Of a DNA stretch of 64,000 bases, positions 52,484-62,793 are shown piece after piece; within the stretch, counting starts at the first letter, position 1, and each line of letters starts with the position of its first letter. Origin of the DNA: Sphingobacterium sp. GVS05A (lineage in GTDB: Bacteria > Bacteroidota > Bacteroidia > Sphingobacteriales > Sphingobacteriaceae); contig NZ_JAHXYR010000007.1 in assembly GCF_019969845.1 (NCBI RefSeq), positions 124,001 through 188,000 on the forward strand, given 5' to 3'. The notes beneath the pieces were generated by a model that saw nothing but the letters and a program-made list of their open reading frames with translations, made no database searches and was not told where the DNA came from. Both the position numbers and the translations under genes were made by a program.

Positions 52484-55400
52484 ATGGATAGCAATAAAAA
52501 ATATTGGAAAGGTTTGGAAGAGTTAAATCAAACTCCTGCTTTCGTTGAGGGAAGCAAGGGTGAGTTTGCCGAATCTATTCCTGTAGAAGATGTATTAAAC
52601 GAAGCTGGCTTGAGTACTAAAACTCCTCGCCGTGACTTCTTGAAAGCATTAGGTTTTGGTTTGGGTGCTGTTTCTTTAGCGGCTTGTAACCGTACTCCTG
52701 TGCATAAGGCAGTTCCTTATTTGATTAAACCTGAAGAGGTAACTCCAGGTATCCCTAACTATTATACGTCGACATTCAATGGTCAAAGTATTTTAGTTAA
52801 AACTCGTGAAGGTCGTCCTATCAATGTTGAACCTAACCCTAACGCAATTGGTTTGAACCAAGGTTTGGATTCAACGACTGCTGCTTCGGTATTGGATTTA
52901 TATGATGAATCTAAATTGAAGCAAGCGCAATTGAAAGGTCAAGATGTTGAGTGGTCTAAATTGGATGGGGAAGTTGTTAAAGCATTGACTGCTGCTGCAT
53001 CTTCTGGCAAACAAATTACGATCGTTTCTAATACAGTAAACAGTCCTTCAACTTTGGCAGCTATCGCTGCTTTCGCAACGAAATTCCCTACAGCGAATCA
53101 TGTACAATACGATGCTGTTTCTTACAGCGGTATTATCGAAGCAAATAAAGCTTCTTTTGGTAAAGCAGTAGTTCCTTCATACAATTTTGATAAAGCAAAT
53201 GTAATCGTTTCAGTTGCTGCTGATTTCTTAGGAACTTGGTTGGCAGGTGAAGAGCATACACAACAATACGCTAAAAACCGTGACTACAAATCATTGAAAA
53301 ATGGAAAAATGTCACGTCACGTGCAATTTGAGTCTGGTCTTTCAATGACTGGTACAAATGCTGATGCGCGTATTGCTATCAAACCTTCAGAAGAAGGTGC
53401 TACCTTGATCGCTTTATATAATGCAATCACTGGTCAAACATTGGCTGGTGCGACTGCAAACAAAAAAGCACAAAAAGGTGTAGCGCTAGCAGCAAAAGAA
53501 TTGGTGAACAGCAAAGGCGCTGCTTTGGTTGTTGCCGGTTCAAATGATGTGAATGTTCAGGTATTGGTCAATGCAATCAACGTTGCATTGGGCGCTTACG
53601 GTACAATCATTGATTTAGATAACTATTCTAAACAATACCAAGGTTCGGATTCTTCTTTCCAAGCTTTCTTAGCTGCTGCTAAAGGTGGTCAAGTGGGTGT
53701 AGCGTTCTTCTTGAACAGCAACCCTGTATATGACTACTTCAAAGCGGATGATGTAAAAGCAGCTTTGAAACAGATTCCTTTCACATTATCATTCGCACAA
53801 CGTGCTGATGAGACTGCGTCGGAATTGACAGCGATCGCTCCTGCAAGTACTTTCTTGGAGTCTTGGGGTGATGCTAACCCGAAAGAAGGTTTGTACTCTA
53901 TCGTTCAACCTACAATTAATCCTGTTTTCCAAACGCGTCAAGCTGAACAAAGCTTGTTGACTTGGGCAGGAAACACAACAGATATGTACAACTTTGTTAA
54001 GAACTTGTGGTCTACACAAATCTTAGCTGGTTCTACGAAAAACTGGGATGCTGTATTGCAAACTGGTTTTGAATATAAAGGTGCTAAAGCTGCAACTGCT
54101 CCTGCATTTACAGGAAATGCTGCCGCTGCCGCTACTGCAATTGAAGCTTCTAGCAAAGCAATCACTGGTGAATTTGAATTGAAACTTTACGAACCTTCTG
54201 CTCTTCGCGATGGTCGTTACGCAAACAATGCTTACTTACAGGAATTGCCTGATCCAGTATCTAAAGTAACTTGGGACAACTATGCTGCCCTAAATCCAAA
54301 AGATGCTGAAAAACTAGGCTTGGGTGAAGATGGTAAAGTAACTGTAAAAGCAAATGGTGTTGAATTGGAATTGCCTGTTGTACAACAACCAGGTCAAGCT
54401 CAAGGAACTGTTTCAGTTGCTGTAGGTTACGGTCGTACTAAAGTTGGTAAAGCGGGTAATGAAGTTGGTAAAAACGCATTCCCATTTGCTTCTATCATCA
54501 ACGGTACTGTTCAAGGTGTTGCAAAAGCAACTGTAGCGAAAGCTTCTGGAACTTACCAATTGGCACAAACACAAACACACCACACAATCGAAGGTCGTAA
54601 CGTGATTCGTGAAACTACGTTTGCGAAATATTTGAAAGATCCTAACTCTGAGGCAGGACGCTTTACAGATAATCACAAAACGTACGATTTGTGGAACAAA
54701 TATGAGCAACCGGGTCACAAATGGGTGATGGCGATCGACTTGAACGCATGTACAGGTTGTGGTGCTTGTATCGTTGCTTGTAACGTAGAGAATAACATCC
54801 CTGTTGTAGGTCGTGACGAGGTTCGTCGTCGTCGTGAGATGCACTGGTTACGTATCGATCGTTACTATACAATCGAAGGCAAAGATCAAGATCTTACAAA
54901 AGAGAAAGAGATTGCGAAAGCTTCAGCTGAATTGGATTTCGAAGATATCACTGTTGTTCACCAACCAATGTTGTGTCAGCACTGTGGTCACGCACCTTGT
55001 GAAACTGTTTGTCCGGTATTGGCTACAGTACACTCTTCAGAAGGTCTGAACCATATGGCTTACAACCGTTGTTTCGGTACACGTTACTGTGCGAACAACT
55101 GTCCGTTCAAAGTACGTCGTTTCAACTGGTTTGCATACTGGAATGATTCACGTTTTGACAACTACTTGAACAATGAGTTCACACAATTGGTATTGAATCC
55201 AGATGTAGTAACTCGTTCACGTGGGGTAATGGAAAAATGTTCGATGTGTATCCAACGTATCCAAGGAGGTAAATTGAAAGCTAAGATTGAAAATCGCAAA
55301 GTTAAAGATGGCGATATCCAAATGGCTTGTCAACAAGCATGTTCTGCAAATGCAATTATTTTTGGTGATGCGAATGATCCAGAATCAGAAGTTTCCAAAG

Positions 55401-55498
55401 CATTACGCAATGAGCGTGTTTATTACGTACTTGAGGAAATCAATGTTCAACCGGGTATCGGTTATATGACAAAAGTTAGAAACACTTTTGAGGCGTAA
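52484..55498 (+). CDS. actB: Alternative complex III iron-sulfur subunit ActB (molybdopterin-like/ferredoxin fusion)
   Basis: This 1004-residue periplasmic-side subunit fuses a molybdopterin-oxidoreductase-like domain (about 80-700) with a C-terminal four-cluster ferredoxin domain. The N-terminus has a twin-arginine signal (RRDFLK, Arg49-Arg50) followed by SLAAC with Cys68, so it may be a Tat-exported lipoprotein. The iron-sulfur cysteines are in CTGCGACIVAC (from 756), CQHCGHAPCETVCP, CFGTRYCANNCP and CSMC, with ACQQACS as a further group. In the family the molybdopterin cofactor itself is absent and the domain is structural. It lies between actA and actC as in other Bacteroidota. Confidence 0.94.
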   Translation: MDSNKKYWKGLEELNQTPAFVEGSKGEFAESIPVEDVLNEAGLSTKTPRRDFLKALGFGLGAVSLAACNRTPVHKAVPYLIKPEEVTPGIPNYYTSTFNGQSILVKTREGRPINVEPNPNAIGLNQGLDSTTAASVLDLYDESKLKQAQLKGQDVEWSKLDGEVVKALTAAASSGKQITIVSNTVNSPSTLAAIAAFATKFPTANHVQYDAVSYSGIIEANKASFGKAVVPSYNFDKANVIVSVAADFLGTWLAGEEHTQQYAKNRDYKSLKNGKMSRHVQFESGLSMTGTNADARIAIKPSEEGATLIALYNAITGQTLAGATANKKAQKGVALAAKELVNSKGAALVVAGSNDVNVQVLVNAINVALGAYGTIIDLDNYSKQYQGSDSSFQAFLAAAKGGQVGVAFFLNSNPVYDYFKADDVKAALKQIPFTLSFAQRADETASELTAIAPASTFLESWGDANPKEGLYSIVQPTINPVFQTRQAEQSLLTWAGNTTDMYNFVKNLWSTQILAGSTKNWDAVLQTGFEYKGAKAATAPAFTGNAAAAATAIEASSKAITGEFELKLYEPSALRDGRYANNAYLQELPDPVSKVTWDNYAALNPKDAEKLGLGEDGKVTVKANGVELELPVVQQPGQAQGTVSVAVGYGRTKVGKAGNEVGKNAFPFASIINGTVQGVAKATVAKASGTYQLAQTQTHHTIEGRNVIRETTFAKYLKDPNSEAGRFTDNHKTYDLWNKYEQPGHKWVMAIDLNACTGCGACIVACNVENNIPVVGRDEVRRRREMHWLRIDRYYTIEGKDQDLTKEKEIAKASAELDFEDITVVHQPMLCQHCGHAPCETVCPVLATVHSSEGLNHMAYNRCFGTRYCANNCPFKVRRFNWFAYWNDSRFDNYLNNEFTQLVLNPDVVTRSRGVMEKCSMCIQRIQGGKLKAKIENRKVKDGDIQMACQQACSANAIIFGDANDPESEVSKALRNERVYYVLEEINVQPGIGYMTKVRNTFEA

Positions 55499-55527
55499 TC
55501 TTGTACAATATTTGAAATAAAAATACT

Positions 55528-57012
55528 ATGTCATCGCATAACGAATCAATATTAAGAGAACCATTAATGACCGGTAAAGACATCACGTATGCAAAAATTA
55601 CGGATGATATCTTACTACCGGTTGAAAATAAACCAAATAAAGCATGGTGGATTGGTTTTACCGTTGCTGTATTGGGTGCTTTATTATGGGTAGTTAGCGT
55701 TAGTTATACCTTTTGGACAGGTATCGGCGCTTGGGGTCTGAATAAAACAGTAGGCTGGGCTTGGGATATCACCGACTTCGTATGGTGGGTTGGTATCGGT
55801 CACGCTGGTACGTTGATTTCAGCTGTATTATTAATTTTCCGCCAGAACTGGCGTAACTCAATCAACCGTTCCGCAGAGGCGATGACGATCTTTGCGGTAA
55901 TCTGTGCGGCTACATACGTTGTAGCTCACATGGGTCGTCCTTGGTTGGCATATTGGATTTTCCCTCTTCCAAATCAATTTGGATCACTTTGGGTAAACTT
56001 CAACTCTCCATTGGTATGGGATGCATTTGCGATCTCAACATACTTTACAGTATCCTTGGTATTCTGGTACTGTGGTTTGTTGCCGGATATCGCGACCATT
56101 CGTGACCGTGCTACTGGATTAAAACAAAAGATCTATTCTGTATTATCATTCGGTTGGAATGGTTCTGTGAAGACTTGGCAACGTTTTGAAATCGTGTCAT
56201 TGATCTTGGCAGGTATTTCAACTCCACTGGTACTTTCTGTACACACAATCGTATCCATGGACTTTGCAACTTCGGTTATCCCTGGATGGCACACGACGAT
56301 CTTCCCTCCATATTTCGTGGCAGGTGCGATCTTCTCAGGTTTCGCGATGGTACAGACCTTATTGTTGATCTTACGTAAAGTAATGAACTTTGAGAACTAC
56401 ATCACGATGTTCCACATTGAGTCAATGAATATCATTATCATGACGACTGGTTCTATCGTAGGCGTGGCTTACTTAACAGAGTTGTTTATTGCAATGTACT
56501 CTCGTTCAGAATACGAAATGTATGCTTTCGAGAACCGTATGTTGGGTCCATACGCTTGGGCGTACTGGTCAATGATGACTTGTAACGTAATTTCTCCGCA
56601 ATTATTCTGGTTCAAAAAAATCCGTACAAGTATTCCGATCTCATGGATTCTATCTATTGTGGTAAATATCGGTATGTGGTTTGAGCGTTTCGTAATTATC
56701 GTGACTTCATTGCACCGTGATTACTTGCCTTCATCGTGGGCAATGTTCTACCCAACTTGGACAGACGTAGGTATCTTTGTAGGTTCAATTGGATTATTCT
56801 TTACTTTATTCTTGTTGTTCTTACGTTTCTTGCCAGGTATCGCGATTGCCGAAGTTAAATTGTTGTTGAAATCATCGTCATTACAACACAAAACTAAATT
56901 GGCTCAAGAAGGTGCATTCCCTGCAGAGCAAGTTGAGTACTTCCAAGAATCATTGGAAAAATATGATTCAGTGACAGAAGAAGAGATTAAAGAATTATCA
57001 GTTAGAAAATAA
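55528..57012 (+). CDS. actC: Alternative complex III quinol-binding membrane subunit ActC (NrfD/PsrC family)
   Basis: This 494-residue NrfD/PsrC-type membrane protein has ten predicted helices. The N-terminal VWWVGIGHAGTLISAVL and HTIVSMDFATSVIPGWHTTIFPPYFVAGA are conserved family blocks. It forms a quinol-binding and possible proton-path subunit of complex III. A long charged C-terminal tail follows the last helix. Thirty bases separate it from actB and only six from actD. Confidence 0.94.
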   Translation: MSSHNESILREPLMTGKDITYAKITDDILLPVENKPNKAWWIGFTVAVLGALLWVVSVSYTFWTGIGAWGLNKTVGWAWDITDFVWWVGIGHAGTLISAVLLIFRQNWRNSINRSAEAMTIFAVICAATYVVAHMGRPWLAYWIFPLPNQFGSLWVNFNSPLVWDAFAISTYFTVSLVFWYCGLLPDIATIRDRATGLKQKIYSVLSFGWNGSVKTWQRFEIVSLILAGISTPLVLSVHTIVSMDFATSVIPGWHTTIFPPYFVAGAIFSGFAMVQTLLLILRKVMNFENYITMFHIESMNIIIMTTGSIVGVAYLTELFIAMYSRSEYEMYAFENRMLGPYAWAYWSMMTCNVISPQLFWFKKIRTSIPISWILSIVVNIGMWFERFVIIVTSLHRDYLPSSWAMFYPTWTDVGIFVGSIGLFFTLFLLFLRFLPGIAIAEVKLLLKSSSLQHKTKLAQEGAFPAEQVEYFQESLEKYDSVTEEEIKELSVRK

Positions 57013-57018
57013 TCAGCA

Positions 57019-57555
57019 ATGAGCAATACAAAATATATATTAGGTAGTTTTGCGGATCCGGATGACATGATGCATGGGATCGACAAATTGCAAGCAAACA
57101 ATATAAGTATTTATGACTGCTTTACTCCGATGCCTATCCACGGCATCGAAGCGAAGTTAGGTGTAAGACCTTCTCGCTTGCCTATCGCAGCATTTTGCTT
57201 TGGAGCATTAGGAACGACATTAGGTTTTAGTTTGTTGTATTATACCATGGTCTACGATTGGCCGATGAATATCGGTGGTAAACCATCATTTGCAATGCCA
57301 AACTTTGTTCCAGTAACATTTGAGGTTACGATCTTATTGTGTGCTTTGGGAATGGTTGCTACATTTTTCTTCCGTAACCACTTGTTCCCGGGACGTACGC
57401 CTCGCGTGATGGACCTAAGAGCAACAGATGACCGTTTCATCCTTGCAGTAGATGCCAAAGAAAATGCAGACCACGCTTTGATCGATAGCTTATTGAAAGA
57501 AGCAGGTGCTGTTGAAGTTAAGTACAATGATAGAAAATATGTTAGCTATGAATAA
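57019..57555 (+). CDS. actD: Alternative complex III subunit ActD (DUF3341)
   Basis: This 178-residue membrane protein of family DUF3341 has two transmembrane helices (about 56-77 and 97-117) and a C-terminal cytoplasmic domain. The N-terminal YILGSFADPDDMMHGIDKL and VFDCFTPMPIHG-like segment (YDCFTPMPIHGIE) are typical. ActD stabilises the ActC side of the complex. The stop overlaps the start of actE by eight bases, so translation is probably coupled. Confidence 0.92.
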   Translation: MSNTKYILGSFADPDDMMHGIDKLQANNISIYDCFTPMPIHGIEAKLGVRPSRLPIAAFCFGALGTTLGFSLLYYTMVYDWPMNIGGKPSFAMPNFVPVTFEVTILLCALGMVATFFFRNHLFPGRTPRVMDLRATDDRFILAVDAKENADHALIDSLLKEAGAVEVKYNDRKYVSYE

Positions 57556-58177
57556 GAAGAATTTACTTGGAACTGTATGCGCAGCTGTAGCATTGACAGC
57601 ACTTGTTTCTTCTTGTGGTGACAAAACGACTCGTAGTACAGGTTTGGAATTTTCCCGTAACATGTACGATCCGCTTGCTTTCAATCCGGATCAACCCAAT
57701 GCGAATTTTGCTGATGGAAAAACAGCACAAGCACCTCCTAAAGGTACAGATCCAATTGGTTTCACTCGTTTTGAGTATGCCAATACATTAGAGGATTATG
57801 TACGTGCTGGTGCTGAGGTGAAAAATCCTTTGCTTGTTAATGCTGAAAACCTTGAAAAAGGTAAAGCTTTATTCACTACATACTGTTCAGTATGTCACGG
57901 GGTAGAAGGTAAAGGGGATGGACCTCTTACGAAAGATCGTAGTGTAACTGATTCTAGAGGTACTCGTCAATTAGAGAACTTTCCGCCGCCGCCGTCTTAT
58001 CACAGAACGGATAAAGCGAACTCTTCAAGAGGTGGTTTCATGGCTGACTTGACAGATGGTAAGATTTACCATACGATTTATTATGGACATAACTCCATGG
58101 GATCGCATGCATCTCAATTGTCTCCTGAAGAGAGATGGAAAGTTGTTATGTATGTTCACGAATTACAAAAGAAATAA
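57548..58177 (+). CDS. actE: Alternative complex III monoheme cytochrome c lipoprotein ActE
   Basis: I choose the ATG at 57548, because it starts a lipoprotein signal (MNKKNLLGTVCAAVALTALV then SSC, Cys23); the open frame begins 14 codons earlier inside actD. The 209-residue protein has one class I cytochrome c domain with CSVCHG (Cys113) and the sixth-ligand Met in the C-terminal HNSMGSHASQL. It is the membrane-anchored cytochrome that may hand electrons to the oxidase. It is the second haem c protein of the complex besides the fused domain of ActA. Confidence 0.93.
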   Translation: MNKKNLLGTVCAAVALTALVSSCGDKTTRSTGLEFSRNMYDPLAFNPDQPNANFADGKTAQAPPKGTDPIGFTRFEYANTLEDYVRAGAEVKNPLLVNAENLEKGKALFTTYCSVCHGVEGKGDGPLTKDRSVTDSRGTRQLENFPPPPSYHRTDKANSSRGGFMADLTDGKIYHTIYYGHNSMGSHASQLSPEERWKVVMYVHELQKK

Positions 58178-58196
58178 TCTAACATCAGATATATAA

Positions 58197-59432
58197 ATGG
58201 GAACTCACAGTCATCATCACGATTATAATTTCAACGAGCGATACGAGTTTGCTGGCAAAGCTAAAATGTTCAGTATTATCGCTGTTGTACTAGGCGTAGC
58301 TGCTGTAGCTATCGGGTTGCTTTCGGGCGATCACGTTACTGTAGAGCGTACATACGCCAACTTGTTATTGATGGGTTATTACTTTACATGTGTTTGTGCA
58401 GCAGGAACATTCTTTGTTGCTTTGCAATATGTAACACAGTCTGCATGGTCTGCAGGTCTGGTACGTATACCTCAAGCTATGGCGGGTGTTTTACCAATTG
58501 CATCATTGATTTTATTGGTTATTGTAGGCTTAGGTTTGACTACACATAACTTATATCACCACTGGCATGCAGATGGTCTTACTGACCCTAATAATGCAAA
58601 TTACGACCCTATTATCGCAGGTAAATCTGCTTATTTAAATGTTCCTTTCTTCTTGATCCGTCAAGTTGTATTTATGGGACTATATAGCATTTTTGCAGTT
58701 ATTTTTGCGAAACTTTCTTATAAAGAGGATTTAGAAGGCGGTTTGGCTTCTTACAAGAAATCATTCAAATTGTCTGCAATCTTCTTGGTTATCTTCGGTT
58801 TTACTACACCAATCTGGTCTTTCGATACCATCATGTCCTTAGAGGCACACTGGTTTTCTACCATGTTTGGTTGGTACAACTTTGCAGCAATGTGGGTAAG
58901 TGGTATCTGTTGTATCACGATCATCGTTGTTGTATTGAAGAAAGCTGGTTATATGAACTGGGTAAACGAAAATCATTTACACGATTTGGGTAAATTGATG
59001 TTCGGTTTCTCAATCTTTTGGACTTATGTTTGGTTTGCACAATTCATGTTGATTTGGTATTCAAACATTCCTGAAGAAACAGTTTATTTCTACAAACGTT
59101 GGGAACCTGAATACAAACCTTGGTTTTGGTTGAGTATTATCATTAACTTTGTGGCACCATTGTTACTATTAGTGGATCGCGATGCTAAACGTAAACAAAA
59201 TGTTATGTTGTTCGTAGCGATTCTATTATTGGCAGGTCACTGGCTAGATTATTATATCATGATCATGCCTGGTACTGTTGCTGAACATAGAGGATTTGGT
59301 ATCATTGAAATCGGAACTGCACTTGGTTTCTTAGGTTTGTTTGTATTCTTAGTAATGAACAAATTGAGTAAACAAGCCTTGGTGCCTAAAAATCATCCTT
59401 TCTTGGATGAGAGTTTGCATCACCAAATATAG
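58197..59432 (+). CDS. actF: Alternative complex III quinol-binding membrane subunit ActF
   Basis: This 411-residue polytopic protein resembles ActC and other NrfD-family subunits, with about ten transmembrane helices. The N-terminus is His-rich (GTHSHHHDYNFNERYEFAG). The conserved TPIWSFDTIMSLEAHWFSTMFGW and IFWTYVWFAQFMLIWYSNIPEE blocks identify the quinone-binding subunit 2 of the complex. Nineteen bases separate it from actE, and 43 from coxB. Confidence 0.93.
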   Translation: MGTHSHHHDYNFNERYEFAGKAKMFSIIAVVLGVAAVAIGLLSGDHVTVERTYANLLLMGYYFTCVCAAGTFFVALQYVTQSAWSAGLVRIPQAMAGVLPIASLILLVIVGLGLTTHNLYHHWHADGLTDPNNANYDPIIAGKSAYLNVPFFLIRQVVFMGLYSIFAVIFAKLSYKEDLEGGLASYKKSFKLSAIFLVIFGFTTPIWSFDTIMSLEAHWFSTMFGWYNFAAMWVSGICCITIIVVVLKKAGYMNWVNENHLHDLGKLMFGFSIFWTYVWFAQFMLIWYSNIPEETVYFYKRWEPEYKPWFWLSIIINFVAPLLLLVDRDAKRKQNVMLFVAILLLAGHWLDYYIMIMPGTVAEHRGFGIIEIGTALGFLGLFVFLVMNKLSKQALVPKNHPFLDESLHHQI

Positions 59433-59475
59433 TTTCACTTTTAAAGGAAGGTTACGTAAAAACGTTATAAAAGAA

Positions 59476-60813
59476 ATGAGCTTTAAATTAAATAATAGAT
59501 TCAAATCCATCTCGGGTTTTGTGCTTGCACTAGGGCTGCTTTTTGCAAATCCTATTCTTGCAAGTCAACAAGATACAGTAGCATCTGATTCTGCTAAAGT
59601 GGCGACTACAGCGGTAGCTGCCCCTGCAGCAACGGATTCGGTTGCAAAAGATACAACAGCGGCAGCAGGTACTGCTGCTGTTGCATCTGCTAGCTCTACT
59701 ACAGAAGCTGGCGCAGCTGCTCCTGCTGTTGAAGAAGTGAAGCAAATAGACCCTCAGGTTTATAAAAACTTCACATACTATGTGTTATTGTTCTTAGTTA
59801 TTTGTACAATCGTTGCTGTTATTGGCAAGGTACTTTCGATCTACGAATTGACACGTAAAATGAACGGTAAATACAACCCATTTGCGAATAACACATTCCA
59901 ATCGGCATTGTTGTTTATCTTCTTGGTTGTATTTCTTTACGGTGTTTACTGGTCATACGTACATTGGGGTGCCGCATATTGGAGATCTGCGGTAACTGAA
60001 CATGGTGAACGTATTGATACCATGTTTATCATCACCACTGCAATTACAACATTTGTATTGGTTATTACACATATTTTGTTGATGACTTTTACATTTTTGT
60101 ACCGTATGCGTGCGAAACGTCAAGCCTATTATTATCCACACAACAATGCGATTGAGAAACTTTGGACAATCGTCCCTGCTGTAGTTTTGACCGTATTGGT
60201 ATTGTTTGGTTTCTTTACTTGGAGATCGATTACCAATATTCCTGAGGATCTTCAAAAATCTGCTTTGCAGGTTGAAGTATTAGGAGAGCAATTTCAATGG
60301 CAAGTACGTTACCCTGGTACAGACGGCGTTATTGGTAAACGTAATTACAAAATGACGACGCCAACAAATCCTTACGGTATCGATTTTAATGATAAAAATT
60401 CATGGGATGATATTCAAGGTTCTGAAATTTGGTTACCTGTAAACAAACCAGTTCGTTTCCATATCGTTTCAAAAGATATTATTCACTCTTTCTTTATTCC
60501 AGATTTCCGTGTTCAGATCAATGCGGTACCAGGAATGACCAACTATTTCCAATTCACACCTACTGTAACAACAGAAGAAATGCGTGATCGTTTGGGAGAC
60601 TACAACTATGATTTTGTGATGTTATGTAACAAGATCTGTGGATCTGGTCACTATAACATGCAAAAGAAAGTGGTTGTGGTAACTGAGGCACAATATAAAG
60701 AGTGGTTAGCTAAACAAAATAAATATTTTACTGAAGACCTACAAAAGGAATTCAGTGGTAAGACGGCTAACGTAAAAAAGGATAGCGTACAAGTTACAGC
60801 ATCTTTGAACTAA
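59476..60813 (+). CDS. coxB: Cytochrome c oxidase subunit II
   Basis: I start at the ATG at 59476, which opens a signal peptide (ALGLLFANPILASQ); the longer frame adds 23 residues overlapping actF. The 445-residue protein has an Ala/Thr-rich low-complexity linker (about 35-85), then transmembrane helices, and a C-terminal cupredoxin CuA domain. The CuA ligands are present: HSFFIPDFRVQ and CNKICGSGHYNM (Cys, Cys, His, Met). It takes electrons from cytochrome c and passes them to subunit I. There is no C-terminal haem c domain, so it is not a caa3-type fusion. Confidence 0.94.
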   Translation: MSFKLNNRFKSISGFVLALGLLFANPILASQQDTVASDSAKVATTAVAAPAATDSVAKDTTAAAGTAAVASASSTTEAGAAAPAVEEVKQIDPQVYKNFTYYVLLFLVICTIVAVIGKVLSIYELTRKMNGKYNPFANNTFQSALLFIFLVVFLYGVYWSYVHWGAAYWRSAVTEHGERIDTMFIITTAITTFVLVITHILLMTFTFLYRMRAKRQAYYYPHNNAIEKLWTIVPAVVLTVLVLFGFFTWRSITNIPEDLQKSALQVEVLGEQFQWQVRYPGTDGVIGKRNYKMTTPTNPYGIDFNDKNSWDDIQGSEIWLPVNKPVRFHIVSKDIIHSFFIPDFRVQINAVPGMTNYFQFTPTVTTEEMRDRLGDYNYDFVMLCNKICGSGHYNMQKKVVVVTEAQYKEWLAKQNKYFTEDLQKEFSGKTANVKKDSVQVTASLN

Positions 60814-60841
60814 TTAAGAATTTTTGAATATAAAATCGAAT

Positions 60842-62713
60842 ATGTCAAGTACAGTAATATCGCATAGCGCTGAACATCACGATTCGCACGGACATCATCA
60901 CGAGGAATCATTCATCAGAAAGTATATCTTTTCTGGTGACCACAAGATGATTGCCAAGCAATTCTTGATCACTGGTATCATCATGGCAGTTTTTGCGATG
61001 CTTTTATCAGTATTATTCCGTATCCAATTAGCATGGCCGGATAAAGAATTCCCTATATTAGAAGTATTCTTGGGCAAATGGGCTGAGGGTGGCCGTATTA
61101 AGCCGGAGTTTTTTCTTTCCTTGGTGACGATCCACGGTACTGTCATGGTATTCTTCGTGTTGACAGCGGGTCTATCGGGTACATTCAGTAACTTATTAAT
61201 TCCATATCAAATCGGTGCGCGCGATATGGCGTCGCCTTTTATGAATATGTTATCCTACTGGTTGTTCTTCATTGCATCAGTAATCATGATCGCTTCTTTC
61301 TTTGTAGAGAGTGGACCTGCTTCTGCTGGTTGGACAATCTATCCTCCATTATCCGCTGTACCAACAGCAATCGCTGGATCTGCGACAGGTATGACGTTAT
61401 GGTTGGTTAGTATGGTTCTATTCGTTGCTTCTCAGTTGATCGGTGGTATCAACTACGTAAGTACGATTTTGAACATGCGTACGAAAGGTATGGATCTATG
61501 GAAAATGCCTTTGACAATCTGGGCGTTTTTCTTAACTGCGATCGTGGGTATGTTGTCATTCCCAGTATTGGTATCTGCAGTGGTTCTTTTGATTTTCGAC
61601 CGTGCCGCTGGTACGTCATTCTATTTGTCTGACTTGGTAGTACAAGGACAGATTTTACCTAACGAAGGTGGTTCTCCAATTTTGTTCCAGCACTTATTCT
61701 GGTTCTTGGGTCACCCTGAGGTATATATCGTAGTTATGCCTGCATTAGGTTTGACTTCTGAGGTTATTGCTACAAACTCACGTAAACCAATTTTCGGTTA
61801 CCATGCCATGGTTTACTCTTTGATCGGTATTACTGTATTGTCATTTATCGTATGGGGTCACCATATGTTTGTGACGGGTATGAATCCGTTCTTAGGTGGT
61901 GTATTTATGATTACAACGTTGATTATCGCTGTTCCTTCTGCTGTTAAGGCATTTAACTACCTTGCAACGTTATGGAAAGGTAACATCCGTTTTACGCCAG
62001 CAATGATGTTTGCTATCGGTTTGGTATCGTTCTTTATCTCCGGTGGTTTGACAGGATTGTTCTTGGGTAACGCGGCATTGGATATCAACTTGCATGATAC
62101 GTATTTCGTTGTAGCCCACTTCCACTTGGTAATGGGATCTGCGTCCATCTTTGGTATGCTTTGTGGTGTTTACCACTGGTATCCTAAAATGTTTGGTCGT
62201 ATGATGAACACGAAATTAGGTTATTTACACTTTTGGTTGACTTTCATCGGTGCTTACTTGGTATTCTTCCCAATGCACTTTATGGGTATTGATGGTGTGC
62301 CACGTCGTTATTATGCATTTACTGAGTTTGCTTTCATGGCAAAATGGGTTTCTGTGAATCAATTGGTTACTTGGGCTGCTATCATTGCTGCTTTGGGACA
62401 GGTTGCATTTTTATGGAACTTCTTTTACTCGATCTTCTTCGGTAAGAAAGCACCACAAAACCCTTGGCAATCGAATACCTTGGAATGGACTACTCCGGTA
62501 GAACATATTCATGGTAACTGGCCAGGAGAAATTCCGGCAGTACACCGTTGGCCTTACGATTACAGTAAGCCAGGTCATGGTGAGGATTTCATTCCTCAAG
62601 ATGTTCCTTTCTCTGAAACGATGAGCTCGAATTTGCCTCATGATTTTGAAGGAGATGAGGAAGCTGAGCGTATCCAAGCAGAATGGAATGCTCAAAATGG
62701 TAGAAAAGACTAA
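60842..62713 (+). CDS. coxA: Cytochrome c oxidase subunit I
   Basis: This is the catalytic subunit of a haem-copper oxidase, reducing O2 to water and pumping protons. I choose the ATG at 60842 (623 residues); an in-frame TTG six codons earlier is less likely. Twelve or more helices are predicted. The haem a ligand His is in TIHGTVMVFF. The CuB and cross-linked Tyr block is FLGHPEVYI, followed by WGHHMFVTGMNP and the haem ligands in HDTYFVVAHFHLVMG. It is an A-type oxidase. The N-terminus is His-rich (about 8-24). A terminator follows, though the heme A synthase gene lies only 80 bp on. Confidence 0.96.
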   Translation: MSSTVISHSAEHHDSHGHHHEESFIRKYIFSGDHKMIAKQFLITGIIMAVFAMLLSVLFRIQLAWPDKEFPILEVFLGKWAEGGRIKPEFFLSLVTIHGTVMVFFVLTAGLSGTFSNLLIPYQIGARDMASPFMNMLSYWLFFIASVIMIASFFVESGPASAGWTIYPPLSAVPTAIAGSATGMTLWLVSMVLFVASQLIGGINYVSTILNMRTKGMDLWKMPLTIWAFFLTAIVGMLSFPVLVSAVVLLIFDRAAGTSFYLSDLVVQGQILPNEGGSPILFQHLFWFLGHPEVYIVVMPALGLTSEVIATNSRKPIFGYHAMVYSLIGITVLSFIVWGHHMFVTGMNPFLGGVFMITTLIIAVPSAVKAFNYLATLWKGNIRFTPAMMFAIGLVSFFISGGLTGLFLGNAALDINLHDTYFVVAHFHLVMGSASIFGMLCGVYHWYPKMFGRMMNTKLGYLHFWLTFIGAYLVFFPMHFMGIDGVPRRYYAFTEFAFMAKWVSVNQLVTWAAIIAALGQVAFLWNFFYSIFFGKKAPQNPWQSNTLEWTTPVEHIHGNWPGEIPAVHRWPYDYSKPGHGEDFIPQDVPFSETMSSNLPHDFEGDEEAERIQAEWNAQNGRKD

Positions 62714-62726
62714 TAAGATTTAGTAG

Positions 62727-62757
62727 AATAGAGTAGGGCTTGTACCTACTCTATTTT
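62727..62757 (+). terminator. Terminator after coxA
   Basis: AATAGAGTAGG and CCTACTCTATT form an 11-bp perfect stem with a seven-base loop and a short TT tail. It may only partly stop transcription into ctaA. Confidence 0.7.
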
Positions 62758-62793
62758 ATACAAGTTTGTATTTTAAGAGGTAGGGGTAGTATT

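Noticed and set aside
54413..54872. Cys- and Thr-rich minus-strand frames inside actB
   Set aside because: They mirror the strongly biased codons of actB on the other strand.
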